From contig NZ_BMLT01000006.1 in NCBI RefSeq assembly GCF_014645375.1, positions 1 through 64,000 of the forward strand: 64,000 nt of DNA, in the 5' to 3' direction. This document shows, in pieces, positions 15,847 to 23,817 of the stretch; the first letter of the stretch is position 1, and every line of letters starts with the position of its first letter. This DNA comes from Marinobacterium nitratireducens (GTDB lineage Bacteria > Pseudomonadota > Gammaproteobacteria > Pseudomonadales > Balneatricaceae). The position numbers and the translations under genes were made by a program. The notes beneath the pieces are model-generated. The model worked only from the letters and a program-made list of their open reading frames with translations, did not search any database and was not told the origin of the DNA.

Positions 15847-17540
15847 ACAACGTCATCTACCTGATGCTGCGGCGACTGCGGGCGCCGCTCATCACGCTGA
15901 TTGTGGTCTATGCGCTGTCGGTGCTCGGGCTGGTGCTGATCCCCGGTATCGACGATCAGGGGCAGCCCTGGCGCATGAGCTTCTTTCACGCCTTCTACTT
16001 CGTCTCGTTCATGGGCTCGACCATCGGCTTCGGTGAAGTGCCCTATGCCTTTACCGATGCGCAGCGGCTCTGGACCCTGGTGTGCATTTACGCCACGGTG
16101 ATCACCTGGCTCTATGCCATCGGTTCGCTGCTGGCGCTGTTGCAGGATCCGGCCTTCGGTCGCCTGATGCGGCGTCGCTCCTTCGCCGGCGAGGTCAGCC
16201 GCATCACCGAGCCCTTCTTCCTGGTGTGCGGCTACGGCGTCACCGGGAGTCGCGTGGTCCGGCGCCTGGCCGAGCGCGAGATTCGCTCGGTGGTGGTGGA
16301 TATCGATCAGGAAAAGGTCGATGCGCTGGAGATCGACAGCCTGCGGTTGCGCATACCCAGGCTCTGCGCCGACGCCGCGCTGCCGGACGTGCTGCACGAT
16401 GCAGGCCTCCGGCACAGCCAGTGCATCGGTGTGCTGGCGCTGACGAATCAGGACCAGGCCAACCTGGCGGTCGCCATCGCCAGCAAGCTGCTGGTGCCCT
16501 CGCGCATGGTGATCAGCCGTTCGGAGGGGGATGTCACCACGGCCAACCTCGAGTCCTTCGGCACCGATCTGGTGGTCGACCCTTTCCGCGCCTACGCCCA
16601 GTATCTGGTGCTGACGACGCACTCGCCCTACATGCACCTGGTCTACGACTGGCTGCTCAATCCACGGCACCGCAATATGGCGACGGTGCACCGGCGCCGG
16701 GAGGGGCGCTGGATCATCTGCGGCTTCGGTCGTTTCGGCAGGGCGCTGTACGGCGAGTTTCTCGATGACGGCGTCGAGCTGACGGTCATCGACGACGACC
16801 CCGGGCTGCAGTGCGAAGGTGCGCAGCGGGTTCGCGGCATCGGAACAGAGGCGGTGACCCTGCGCGAAGCCTGCGTCGAGACGGCGGTAGGCATCGTCGC
16901 CGGTACCGACAACGACGCCGACAACCTGTCCATCATCATGACCGCGCGGGAGCTCAACCCCAGACTGATTACCGTCGTGCGGCAGAATCTCAGCGCCAAC
17001 GGTCCGGTATTCGAGAGTTCGAAGGCAGATTTCGTCATGGAGCCGGGACGCATCATTTCCAACCGCATTATGGCGCAGATGAAATCACCGTTGCTGCCGG
17101 TCTTCATCGAACGCATGCAGGCCCGGCACGACGATGTCTGGGCGCACGTGTTGCTCAACCGAATGAGCCGGGTGGTGGGAGACCGCGAGCTTGACAGCTG
17201 GTCGGTACGGATCTGCGAGGAGCAGACCCCGGCGCTGCTGATGCCGGGTGACGGAACGCCACTGACCCTTCGCACCCTGACCAAGGACCCGCGCGAGCGC
17301 GAGCGACAGCTGCCCTGCATCGTGCTGATGCACCGGCGGGGCGAGGCGGTCGATATGTTGCCGGGTGAATTGCTGGAGCTTGAACCGGAGGATGAAATAC
17401 TGTTCTGCGGGCTGGCCGAGGCCCAACGAGAAATGGAGTGGACGTTGAAGAACGTCAACGTGTTTCAGTATCTGCAGACCGGGCAGGAGCACAGTCATAC
17501 GGTGCTGTCGCGGTTGCTTCGACGTCGGGAACCACGCTGA
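15843..17540 (+). CDS. Two-TM potassium channel with two RCK domains
   Basis: Ligand-gated K+ channel of the bacterial RCK type, 565 residues. Residues 15-35 and 76-100 are the two membrane helices. Between them lie a pore helix and the filter Thr60-Ile-Gly-Phe-Gly-Glu65, which differs from the classical TVGYGD. Two Rossmann-type RCK/TrkA-N domains follow, with glycine motifs CGYGVTGS (129-136) and CGFGRFGR (293-300), then a TrkA-C-like tail. GsuK-type channels share this double-RCK plan. It overlaps the upstream membrane protein by 4 bases and the downstream transporter start by 1 base. Ion selectivity with the altered filter is not certain. Confidence 0.88.
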   Translation: MNNVIYLMLRRLRAPLITLIVVYALSVLGLVLIPGIDDQGQPWRMSFFHAFYFVSFMGSTIGFGEVPYAFTDAQRLWTLVCIYATVITWLYAIGSLLALLQDPAFGRLMRRRSFAGEVSRITEPFFLVCGYGVTGSRVVRRLAEREIRSVVVDIDQEKVDALEIDSLRLRIPRLCADAALPDVLHDAGLRHSQCIGVLALTNQDQANLAVAIASKLLVPSRMVISRSEGDVTTANLESFGTDLVVDPFRAYAQYLVLTTHSPYMHLVYDWLLNPRHRNMATVHRRREGRWIICGFGRFGRALYGEFLDDGVELTVIDDDPGLQCEGAQRVRGIGTEAVTLREACVETAVGIVAGTDNDADNLSIIMTARELNPRLITVVRQNLSANGPVFESSKADFVMEPGRIISNRIMAQMKSPLLPVFIERMQARHDDVWAHVLLNRMSRVVGDRELDSWSVRICEEQTPALLMPGDGTPLTLRTLTKDPRERERQLPCIVLMHRRGEAVDMLPGELLELEPEDEILFCGLAEAQREMEWTLKNVNVFQYLQTGQEHSHTVLSRLLRRREPR

Positions 17541-18451
17541 TGGCGTACCTGCTGCTCGTTTTCACCGTACTGTTCTGGGTCGGCAACTCGGTACTGGCCC
17601 GCGCCATTCACCTGGAGTTCCCGCCGGTCACCCTGGCCTTCACGCGCTGGAGTCTTGCGCTTGTGCTGATCCTGCCGTTCCTGATTCCAAGGCTCAGGCG
17701 TGACTGGCCGATCATCCGCGCACACTGGAAGATTATCCTGCTGCTCGGCATTCTCGGCGTTGCCTGCTTCAATACGCTGATCTATACCGGCCTGCAAACC
17801 ACCTTGGCGACCAACGCCACGCTGCTGCACTCGGCCATTCCGGTGGTGATCCTGATCATCAGCCGGGTGTTCCTGAAACAGGCGGTCGGCGCCCGGCAGT
17901 GGCTCGGCGTCGGCATTTCCATGACCGGGGTGCTGGTGCTGCTCACCCAGGCCCGGCTCGAGGCCCTGTTGCAGCTGGAGTTCAATCGAGGGGACCTGTG
18001 GGTGCTCGCGGGGGTGATCGACTGGGCGCTTTACTCGGTGCTGTTGCGCTACCGTCCGCTTGAGCTTGGCGCCTTTACCTTTTTCGGCATCACCGTCCTG
18101 ATTGGCGCGACGGCGCTGCTGCTACCGGCATTGATCGAGCTGTACAGCGGACACATGCCTCAGGTAACGTCCCGGACCCTCGGAACCGTGCTTTATATGG
18201 CCGTGTTCCCGTCCATATTGTCCTATCTGTGCTGGAACCGCGGAGTTGCGGAACTTGGAGCCCCGGTTGCGGGTCTCTTTATCCACCTGATGCCGTTATT
18301 CGGGCTGCTGTTGTCGGTGCTGATCCTGGGAGAGCGCGTGCAGTCTTTCCATTTTGCCGGTATCGCCCTAATATTCGTTGGCATTTACCTGGCCGTGGTG
18401 TCCCAGACGCTGCGGTCGATCAAACCTGTGGAGCCTCCATGCAAAAACTGA
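17540..18451 (+). CDS. DMT superfamily (EamA) transporter
   Basis: A 303-residue inner-membrane protein with about ten hydrophobic helices in two repeated EamA halves (opening FTVLFWVGNSVLARAIH; second half RGDLWVLAGVIDWALYSVLLRY). Members export amino acids, metabolites or drugs; the substrate cannot be read from sequence. I start at ATG 17540, which overlaps the channel gene's stop as TGATG; an earlier in-frame ATG inside the channel gene would add 34 unlikely residues. It is the third gene of the coupled membrane operon and overlaps the next by 13 bases. Confidence 0.88.
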   Translation: MAYLLLVFTVLFWVGNSVLARAIHLEFPPVTLAFTRWSLALVLILPFLIPRLRRDWPIIRAHWKIILLLGILGVACFNTLIYTGLQTTLATNATLLHSAIPVVILIISRVFLKQAVGARQWLGVGISMTGVLVLLTQARLEALLQLEFNRGDLWVLAGVIDWALYSVLLRYRPLELGAFTFFGITVLIGATALLLPALIELYSGHMPQVTSRTLGTVLYMAVFPSILSYLCWNRGVAELGAPVAGLFIHLMPLFGLLLSVLILGERVQSFHFAGIALIFVGIYLAVVSQTLRSIKPVEPPCKN

Positions 18452-19341
18452 TCATGCTTGTATTCACCGCCTTCCTGAGCTTCGCCTTCGTGGTGCCGGA
18501 CGCCGATGCCGGCAAGCGCTTCGGCGGTGGCAGCAGCATCGGCAAAAGCTTCTCGACACCGAAGAAGACCTCACCGACCAGCCAGGACAGTGCAAGCGCG
18601 ACCGGCACCACCGCGCAGAAGTCTGCCGCAGCACCGACTGCCGCGGCCAAGAAGCCCGGAATGGGTGGCCTGCTCGGCGGCCTGTTGGCTGGCGGCCTGC
18701 TGGGCGCATTGTTCTTCGGTGGCGCCTTCGAGGGTATCCAGTTCATGGATATCCTGCTGATCGGTCTGCTCGCCTTCATGGCGTTCAAGCTGTTCGGCAT
18801 GTTCCGTCGTCAGCAACCGGCGCCCGCTTATGCCGGCCAGGGGCAGGGCGCGGCGCAGGCACGCAACCCGTTCGAACCGGCACAGCCGGAACCGATGGCA
18901 CGCAGCTCCGAGCCGCAGCCGGCCTTCTCTCCGGCAGCCGGCTTTGGTGCGGGCCTTGGCGCCAAGGCGTTCGAAACCCCGTCCTGGTTCAATGCTGAGG
19001 CGTTCCTGGAAGGCGCCAAAGGGCACTTCGTCACCCTTCAGAACGCCTGGGACCTGCAGGACTGGGATCAGATCCGCAGCTACGTATCCCCCGAGCTGCT
19101 GGTGGAGCTGCAGCGCGAGCGCGCCAGGAACGGCGATCAGCGTACCGAAGTGGTATCGGTGATGGCGGAGCTGGCCAACTTCATCGACCAGGGCAACCAG
19201 GTGGTCGCCAGTCTGAACTTCTACGGCTGGCTCAAGGAAGATTCTGACCAGACCACCGAGTTCAACGAAGTCTGGCACCTGACCCGCGATATGAGCGTGC
19301 CCGATGCCGACTGGATCATCGTCGGCATCGAACAGCCCTGA
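18439..19341 (+). CDS. Tim44-like domain membrane protein
   Basis: A 300-residue protein with a signal sequence (LIMLVFTAFLSFAFVVPDADA), then a KRFGGGSSIGKSFSTPK segment typical of bacterial Tim44-domain proteins, an Ala/Thr/Ser-rich linker, a Gly/Leu-rich membrane stretch around residues 75-115, and a C-terminal Tim44/NTF2-like domain (WFNAEAFLEGAKGHFVTLQNAWDLQDWD to the end). The mitochondrial homologue ties import motors to membranes; the bacterial role is not established. It starts at ATG 18439 inside the end of the EamA gene, so the four genes 15466-19341 form one operon. Confidence 0.88.
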   Translation: MQKLIMLVFTAFLSFAFVVPDADAGKRFGGGSSIGKSFSTPKKTSPTSQDSASATGTTAQKSAAAPTAAAKKPGMGGLLGGLLAGGLLGALFFGGAFEGIQFMDILLIGLLAFMAFKLFGMFRRQQPAPAYAGQGQGAAQARNPFEPAQPEPMARSSEPQPAFSPAAGFGAGLGAKAFETPSWFNAEAFLEGAKGHFVTLQNAWDLQDWDQIRSYVSPELLVELQRERARNGDQRTEVVSVMAELANFIDQGNQVVASLNFYGWLKEDSDQTTEFNEVWHLTRDMSVPDADWIIVGIEQP

Positions 19342-19398
19342 GGGCCGCCTGTAGGGCTTTTCCGCAGTAGATCAGCGTTAAGCCCGACAGGCTGCTAG

Positions 19399-19431
19399 CC
19401 CCCTGATTTTAAAAATATTTTGATCAGGGGG
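19399..19431. repeat. Inverted repeat upstream of the initiator tRNA promoter
   Basis: CCCCCTGAT (19399-19407) pairs with ATCAGGGGG (19423-19431) around an AT-rich 15-base loop. No T run follows the right arm. It ends immediately before the proposed -35 hexamer, so it could end transcripts from the upstream operon or affect the tRNA promoter. Confidence 0.45.
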
Positions 19432-19460
19432 TTGTGGAGTGGCGGGGCGGTCTGTACTAT
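19432..19460 (+). promoter_or_regulatory. Promoter of the initiator tRNA gene
   Basis: TTGTGG (19432-19437), 17 bases, then TACTAT (19455-19460): close to sigma-70 consensus with optimal spacing. The next bases, GCCCCACG, form a GC-rich discriminator of the kind found on stringently controlled stable-RNA promoters. Predicted initiation is a few bases before the tRNA 5' end. Confidence 0.6.
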
Positions 19461-19474
19461 AAGCCCCACGTTGA

Positions 19475-19551
<77 letters not shown>

Positions 19552-19560
19552 AATTCAAGG

Positions 19561-19595
19561 AAAAAGCCTGGGATTGAAAAATCTCAGGCTTTTTT
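19561..19595 (+). terminator. Terminator of the tRNA-fMet transcript
   Basis: AAAAAGCCTGGGATT, loop GAAA, AATCTCAGGCTTTTT: a 15-bp stem with one G-U pair followed by T-rich sequence. It lies just after the encoded CCA. A diverged second copy is at 19805-19840. Confidence 0.9.
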
Positions 19596-19618
19596 CGTTT
19601 TTTCGTTTAATAGAATGC

Positions 19619-19696
19619 GTCGGGCTCGCTCTTCATAACCGCGGGCGAAGGTCGTCAGCTGGAGGCAGACCCGCTCCAATCTGGCCCCCGCTACCA
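19619..19696 (+). pseudogene. Decayed second copy of tRNA-fMet (3' two-thirds)
   Basis: From GTCGGGCT to the closing CCCCCGCTACCA this repeats the 3' part of the tRNA at 19475-19551, but is broken by three insertions: CGCTCTT before CATAACC, GCGGG before CGAAGGTCGTCAG, and a 16-base block starting CTGGAGG in the T arm. The GCGGG insertion and a CCCGC in the third insertion are complementary. The 5' third is absent. It cannot fold as a tRNA. Together with a second terminator copy downstream it suggests an old tandem duplication of the locus. Confidence 0.75.
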
Positions 19697-19698
19697 AA

Positions 19699-19788
19699 CG
19701 TTGGGTCCAGCGACGAAGTGACGGCAATGGACTGCAAAAATGCCGGCATTGCAGGAGCAAATGCCGGCCGCGTAACCCAACAGTTTTG
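19699..19788. mobile_element. Small palindromic insertion (MITE-like)
   Basis: About 90 bases bounded by GTTGGGT (19700-19706) and its inverse ACCCAAC (19775-19781), with an inner perfect inverted pair GCCGGCAT / ATGCCGGC (19742-19749, 19761-19768). The outside is flanked by near-direct repeats GCTACCAAA (19690-19698) and GCTACCCAAA (19789-19798). It separates the decayed tRNA copy from its terminator copy, as an insertion would. No coding capacity. The GTTGGGT...ACCCAAC ends resemble units at 44381-44487. Confidence 0.5.
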
Positions 19789-19804
19789 GCTACCCAAATT
19801 TAGC

Positions 19805-19840
19805 GAAAAAGCTTGGAATCGAAAGGTTCTGAGCTTTTTC
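19805..19840 (+). terminator. Diverged copy of the tRNA-fMet terminator
   Basis: GAAAAAGCTTGGAATC, loop GAAA, GGTTCTGAGCTTTTTC: a 16-bp stem with three G-U pairs. Its order, loop and flank (CTACCCAAATT before it) parallel the true terminator at 19561-19595, so it is the downstream half of the duplicated locus. Compensatory changes keep the stem intact. Confidence 0.65.
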
Positions 19841-19847
19841 CGTTTCC

Positions 19848-19919
19848 GTGGGAGTCGCGCCTCGCGACGAATGCTGTGGGGGGCCCCGGTGTGGTTCGCG
19901 GCGGGGCGCCGCTCCTACG
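19848..19919. repeat. REP-type repeat pair (BIME-like)
   Basis: Two inverted copies of a short palindrome with conserved ends: GTGGGAGTCGCG...CGCGACGAA (19848-19871) and its inverse TTCGCGGCGGGGCGCCGCTCCTAC (19895-19918). The form GTAGGAGC-stem-GCGAA is that of Pseudomonas-type REP elements. Other copies are at 31176, 43185, 43241 and 44194. Nothing else is visible in 19920-20045. Confidence 0.7.
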
Positions 19920-20045
19920 GTTGGGGAATGGCGCTGAGTGGCGGCTGTCGTCAACGTCTCACGCCGCTCGATACTCTGCTTGACAGCCCCGGGCTTCGGC
20001 ACCAAGGTACCAGTAAAGCACAACAATGGTGCAGGCAGAGGGCCG

Positions 20046-21119
20046 ATGGCAAAAAGGATCGCGGGACCCGCATGGGCGCCCCGGCTGGGCAGCGCGGCAG
20101 AGCTGGAAATACCCTGGGACACGCTGGAAATTCTCATCGGCGGGCGTTCCGTCGTCGATCTGGAGCAGCTGCAGGTCGGGGATGAAAACGCCGCGTTGCG
20201 GTATTTGCGGGCCTATGGCTTCGATTTATCGGATGAGGATGACCGGCTCTGGCTGGAGAGAATCCATACCCGGGCCATCGCCTTTCTCGACGAGGTGGTG
20301 TTGCCCTGGCAGCGGATCGAGGCGGTGCCGAAGGACTACCGTGAAATGCCGCTCGAGGCGCTGCTGGTGGAAGCCTCGCAGCCATCGGACGGGCGCTGGC
20401 CGAACTGGTCCTGTGTCCTGTTGAAGGTACTGCATTGCGCGACCCACGCCGAGGTTACCCAGGACGAGGCCGCGCACCGGGCGGCACTGCGCAGCGTACA
20501 GGAGCGTTTTCAGCCGTTTCTGTTCGAGTTGCAGGGGCAGCAGTGGATTGGCGACGATCAGTGCAAGATTCCGCTGGTGGATTTCCATATCAAGGAAGAG
20601 AAGGCCTTCGAGCGGATCATGACCAAGCTGCTGCACAAGCCCGGCAATCTGGCATTGGAGCTGTTCGACAGGCTGGGTGTGCGCCTGGTAACCCACGATA
20701 TCTTTTCGGCGGTGCTGCTGATCAAGTTCCTGCGCTCGCGCAGCATCATCATGTTCGCCAACCAGTTGCCCGAGCGCAGCCGCAATTCGCTGGCCGAGCT
20801 GCACGAGATCCAGAGCCTCTTCGGCATGGAGCCTCCGCCCTTTCTGCTCGATACCCCCTCCGGCGAAGATATGAAGGTTGCCGACAGCGGCGCGCTCAAT
20901 CCGTTCAGCGACCGGGCGTTCCGCATGTTCAAGTTTGTCGAGCGTCTGATCGTACGCCCGGAAGACGGCCGCCGCTGCATCTATCCCTATGAGATTCAGG
21001 TCCTGGACTGCAATGCCTGGGAGGCGACGCACAGTGGTGACGCCACCCACGATGCCTATGAGGCGCGCCAGCTCAAGCGGGTGCGTCACCGCCTGTTCGG
21101 GCACCCTCCCGAGGCTTGA
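20046..21119 (+). CDS. Unrecognised protein with a RelA/SpoT-like core
   Basis: A 357-residue soluble protein that I cannot name with certainty; it may belong to an uncharacterised TIGRFAM-type family. From residue 183, KEEKAFERIMTKLL is followed by DRLGVRLVTHD (208-218), very like the D-xxGxRxx...D block of RelA/SpoT nucleotidyltransferases. Near the C-terminus YEIQV (Glu316) and a downstream His335 in ATHDAY parallel the E-I-Q-T and H-x-x-Y elements of the same fold. The N-terminal 180 residues have no clear homology. GAGGG precedes ATG 20046. It stands alone before mobA. Function, including any (p)ppGpp synthesis, is unproven. Confidence 0.65.
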   Translation: MAKRIAGPAWAPRLGSAAELEIPWDTLEILIGGRSVVDLEQLQVGDENAALRYLRAYGFDLSDEDDRLWLERIHTRAIAFLDEVVLPWQRIEAVPKDYREMPLEALLVEASQPSDGRWPNWSCVLLKVLHCATHAEVTQDEAAHRAALRSVQERFQPFLFELQGQQWIGDDQCKIPLVDFHIKEEKAFERIMTKLLHKPGNLALELFDRLGVRLVTHDIFSAVLLIKFLRSRSIIMFANQLPERSRNSLAELHEIQSLFGMEPPPFLLDTPSGEDMKVADSGALNPFSDRAFRMFKFVERLIVRPEDGRRCIYPYEIQVLDCNAWEATHSGDATHDAYEARQLKRVRHRLFGHPPEA

Positions 21120-21177
21120 GCCGGCGCGCCGGTGCCGCTATTGTCGGCTCTAATCTGCAATTCAAACGGGGAACGCT

Positions 21178-21765
21178 GTGAAACTCGATGCGCTGATTCT
21201 GGCCGGCGGTGAAAGCCGGCGCATGGGGGGCGGCGAAAAGGGGCTGTTGCCGCTGGCCGGCCGGCCGATGATCTGCCACCTGATCGATCGGCTGCGTGAC
21301 CGTGTCGAGCGCGTCTGGATCGGTTGTCGCGGCGACCAGGAGGGCTACCGGGGTCTCGCGGACGGAATGGTGGAAGACCAGGGCGAAAGTGCAGGTCCTC
21401 TCAGCGGTATTGGTCGTGCGCTCGAGACGCTCGACTGCACGCACCTGCTGGTCATGCCCTGCGATACGCCGCTGGTAAGCGGCGCCAGTCTGGACCGTAT
21501 GATCGCCCTCGCGAAGGCCCATCCCGATCGGATTCTGGTGGTGCAGGACGGTGAATACCTGCAGACACTGCACCTCATCGTGCCGGTTTCGAGTGCCGCG
21601 AGCCTGGTCCGTTATCGACAGAGCGGGCGCCGCGCGGTGCGCGGCTGGCTCGAGGCCTTCGGGTATGTCGAGTGCCGCTGTGACGACCCCGGGGAGTTTC
21701 TCAATATCAATACGCCGCAGGCGCTGGTGGAGGTGGAAGCGCGTCTTCTGCGCAAAGAGGCTTAG
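21178..21765 (+). CDS. mobA: Molybdenum cofactor guanylyltransferase
   Basis: Transfers GMP from GTP to molybdopterin to make the bis-MGD cofactor of DMSO-reductase-family enzymes. The nucleotidyltransferase opening LILAGGESRRMGGGEKGLLPL is complete at residues 6-26, and MPCDTPLV carries the Mg-binding Asp. Length 195 is normal. It begins with GTG, preceded by GGGGAA. The 3' end overlaps that of the convergent cyclotransferase-like gene by 4 bases. No other molybdenum genes are in the window. Confidence 0.93.
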   Translation: MKLDALILAGGESRRMGGGEKGLLPLAGRPMICHLIDRLRDRVERVWIGCRGDQEGYRGLADGMVEDQGESAGPLSGIGRALETLDCTHLLVMPCDTPLVSGASLDRMIALAKAHPDRILVVQDGEYLQTLHLIVPVSSAASLVRYRQSGRRAVRGWLEAFGYVECRCDDPGEFLNINTPQALVEVEARLLRKEA

Positions 21766-22175
21766 CGGTTGCCGCCCCTCAGACGGTGCAGAAAAAATTC
21801 CAGCTGATGCTCGACGAAATGTTCGAAGTCCCACCCCTCGGGCGAGAGCAGGCGCCGGTACTGCCGTCGCAGCACGTAAGTCCAGACGTCGAGTGTTGCA
21901 CCGTCGGGCAGCTGTACATGGACGCGACGCCGGTCGTAAAGTTCGCCTTCGTAACCGTCCAGTCGTTGCAGTTCGGCGGGTGTCAGATCCAGGTAGACGC
22001 AGCCGTGGGTGATATGGCCTCTTTCGGCCAGGATGGCGGGGAACTGCCGCTCATGGACGCGATAGCAGCCGTAATCCGGCAGTGCTGCGCGTGCGGTGTC
22101 GCCGGCGCGGCGTCCGAGCACCAGTTCGATGACGTCGGGCACCATCAGCGTGCCATAGGTGAACAGTTTTTCCAT
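21762..22175 (-). CDS. Gamma-glutamylcyclotransferase-like (AIG2) protein
   Basis: A 137-residue protein beginning MEKLFTYGTLM, with the YGTLM motif of the GGCT/AIG2 fold at residues 7-11, followed by GCVYLDLTPAELQRLDGYEGELYDRR, which contains the usual acidic catalytic region. These proteins cyclise gamma-glutamyl groups or act on gamma-glutamylamines; the substrate here is unknown. I start at ATG 22175; the longer frame adds 21 unrelated residues. It precedes dgoK on the same strand but by its own 50-base gap, so it need not belong to the sugar-acid operon. Confidence 0.85.
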   Translation of the reverse strand: MEKLFTYGTLMVPDVIELVLGRRAGDTARAALPDYGCYRVHERQFPAILAERGHITHGCVYLDLTPAELQRLDGYEGELYDRRRVHVQLPDGATLDVWTYVLRRQYRRLLSPEGWDFEHFVEHQLEFFLHRLRGGNR

Positions 22176-22224
22176 GGAGGCCTCGGACCGTGCCGGAGTG
22201 CCTCCAGAGTAGCACAGCGGCGGT

Positions 22225-23127
22225 TCAGGGGGGCTCATGGGCGCGGGCGACCGCCAGCATGCCCGCCTGGCTGGCCCGGTCCCCGTCGATCCAGCTGGCC
22301 TCGATCCCGCAATACTGCAGTGCCTGGTGGTAGGGTGCCTGCAGTCGCTCGGCGCCGATAAGCAGCACCCGGTTCAGGTCCGGTGCTGACTGGCGCATGC
22401 AGCGCACCTCCTCACCGATCAGAACGCCGGAGAGGTAGCTCGCGACCTGCTCCGGTGCGAGTTCTGCCTGAAGCATGCGGCTGCGCCCCTCGAACAGCGC
22501 GTGCAGCACTCCGCCGGGTGCCTCGACTGCCTCGAGACCCAGGGCAAAGGCTGTCGGGTCAAAGGGGCGGTCATCACGCGCGGGTTCGCCGATCAGGGTA
22601 TGAAACCTGACCGCCTGGTAGAGTTCGCCGGTCATCAGCGTGGTGAAATCCCGCAGCCGGCCACCCGCGGCGCGTACCCATTTGCTGTGGGTACCCGGAA
22701 GGCAAAGGGTCGCATTGCCGGTTGCCATGACGGACAGTGCGCCCAGCGCCTGAAGCTCCTCGCCGCGCATCACGTCCACCTTGCGTTCGGATACGACGCG
22801 GGCGCCGGGCAGTATCCAGGTTCGGGGCAGCTCGGGAACCGGCATCAGCGCGCTCGCCAGCGCCGTCGCATCCAGGGGCAGATCCAGCTGTGGGGACTCT
22901 CGCCAGCCACGCGACGACCCGACCATGCCGGCAAGGTACAGCGCAGTATCGGCGCCACGCCAGTCGGCGATCTGCCGGTCAAGGTATGACGCGATATCCT
23001 CGCTCTGGAGGGGGCGTATGCCGCGGTCGGAAACGCGCCGGTCGAGCTCCGCGCCGCTATCGCGGTCGAGCAGAAAAGCGCGAAAATTGCTGGTGCCCCA
23101 GTCGACGAAGATCAGCGGGCCGGTCAT
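22225..23127 (-). CDS. dgoK: 2-dehydro-3-deoxygalactonokinase
   Basis: Phosphorylates 2-keto-3-deoxygalactonate at C6 with ATP in D-galactonate breakdown. It starts MTGPLIFVDWGTSNFRAFL, the phosphate-binding element of the sugar-kinase/actin fold as seen in DgoK, and includes CLPGTHSKWV and DFTTLMTGELYQ, both DgoK-typical. Length 300. Its ATG overlaps the stop of dgoA as ATGA, so the two are coupled. It is the last gene of the operon that starts with gntK. Confidence 0.92.
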   Translation of the reverse strand: MTGPLIFVDWGTSNFRAFLLDRDSGAELDRRVSDRGIRPLQSEDIASYLDRQIADWRGADTALYLAGMVGSSRGWRESPQLDLPLDATALASALMPVPELPRTWILPGARVVSERKVDVMRGEELQALGALSVMATGNATLCLPGTHSKWVRAAGGRLRDFTTLMTGELYQAVRFHTLIGEPARDDRPFDPTAFALGLEAVEAPGGVLHALFEGRSRMLQAELAPEQVASYLSGVLIGEEVRCMRQSAPDLNRVLLIGAERLQAPYHQALQYCGIEASWIDGDRASQAGMLAVARAHEPP

Positions 23128-23780
23128 GGCGTTGTCCCGGTTTCGAGCCGTTGCCATTCGCTTACCAGCTCGGCTGCGATGCGGCCGACCTCGCAGGCCG
23201 GGCGGCCGGGACTGTAGAGATTGCTGCCGAATCCAAAGCCGGTTATGCCGGCGGCATGCCAGTCGGCCATATTGTCGCGGTTGATGCCGCCAACGGCGAT
23301 TACCGGCAGCCCTGGCGGCAGTATGGAGCGGATGTCGCGCAGATAGCCTGTCCCCAGGCGGGCGGCCGGGAAAAGCTTGAGCGCGCTGGCCCCGGCTTTC
23401 GCCGCGGCCAGCGCCTCGGTCGGCGTCATGCAGCCGATCATCGGCGCCAGACCCGCGTTGATCCCGGCGCCGACGATCGCCGGGTCCGTATTGGGCGTGA
23501 TCAAAAGCTGCGCCTGCAACCGGGCCAGCCGGCTGACCTGCTCGGCGTCGAGAACGGTACCGGCCCCGACCAGCACCTGTTCGGGGCAATGCCGGCGCAG
23601 GCGCTCGATGCTGTCCCAGGGCGAGGGCGAGTTGAGCGGCACCTCGATCATGCGAAAGCCCGCCCCGATCAGCGCTTCGGCCACCGGCACCACTTCGTCC
23701 GGGGTGATGCCGCGCAGTATGGCAATCAGCGGCAGGTCTCGCAGCGCCTGCTCCAGCTGCGGATGTTGGGTGTCGTTCAT
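23124..23780 (-). CDS. dgoA: 2-dehydro-3-deoxy-6-phosphogalactonate aldolase
   Basis: Class I aldolase that splits 2-keto-3-deoxy-6-phosphogalactonate into pyruvate and glyceraldehyde 3-phosphate. The KDPG-aldolase fold is clear: LIAILRGITPDE, MIEVPLNSP with the catalytic Glu, VGAGTVL, and the Schiff-base lysine in ALKLFPA. The NSP motif and the LPLIAILRGITP opening match DgoA more closely than Entner-Doudoroff Eda. 218 residues from ATG 23780, which follows CAGGAG. Sits between dgoD and dgoK. Confidence 0.93.
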   Translation of the reverse strand: MNDTQHPQLEQALRDLPLIAILRGITPDEVVPVAEALIGAGFRMIEVPLNSPSPWDSIERLRRHCPEQVLVGAGTVLDAEQVSRLARLQAQLLITPNTDPAIVGAGINAGLAPMIGCMTPTEALAAAKAGASALKLFPAARLGTGYLRDIRSILPPGLPVIAVGGINRDNMADWHAAGITGFGFGSNLYSPGRPACEVGRIAAELVSEWQRLETGTTP

Positions 23781-23817
23781 GCCAGGCTCCTGTCGTTCCC
23801 GGTTACCGCCGTCCCGG

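Noticed and set aside
19938-20045. Upstream extension of the RelA/SpoT-like gene
   Set aside because: It would add 36 residues across an intergenic region next to REP repeats; ATG 20046 with GAGGG fits better.
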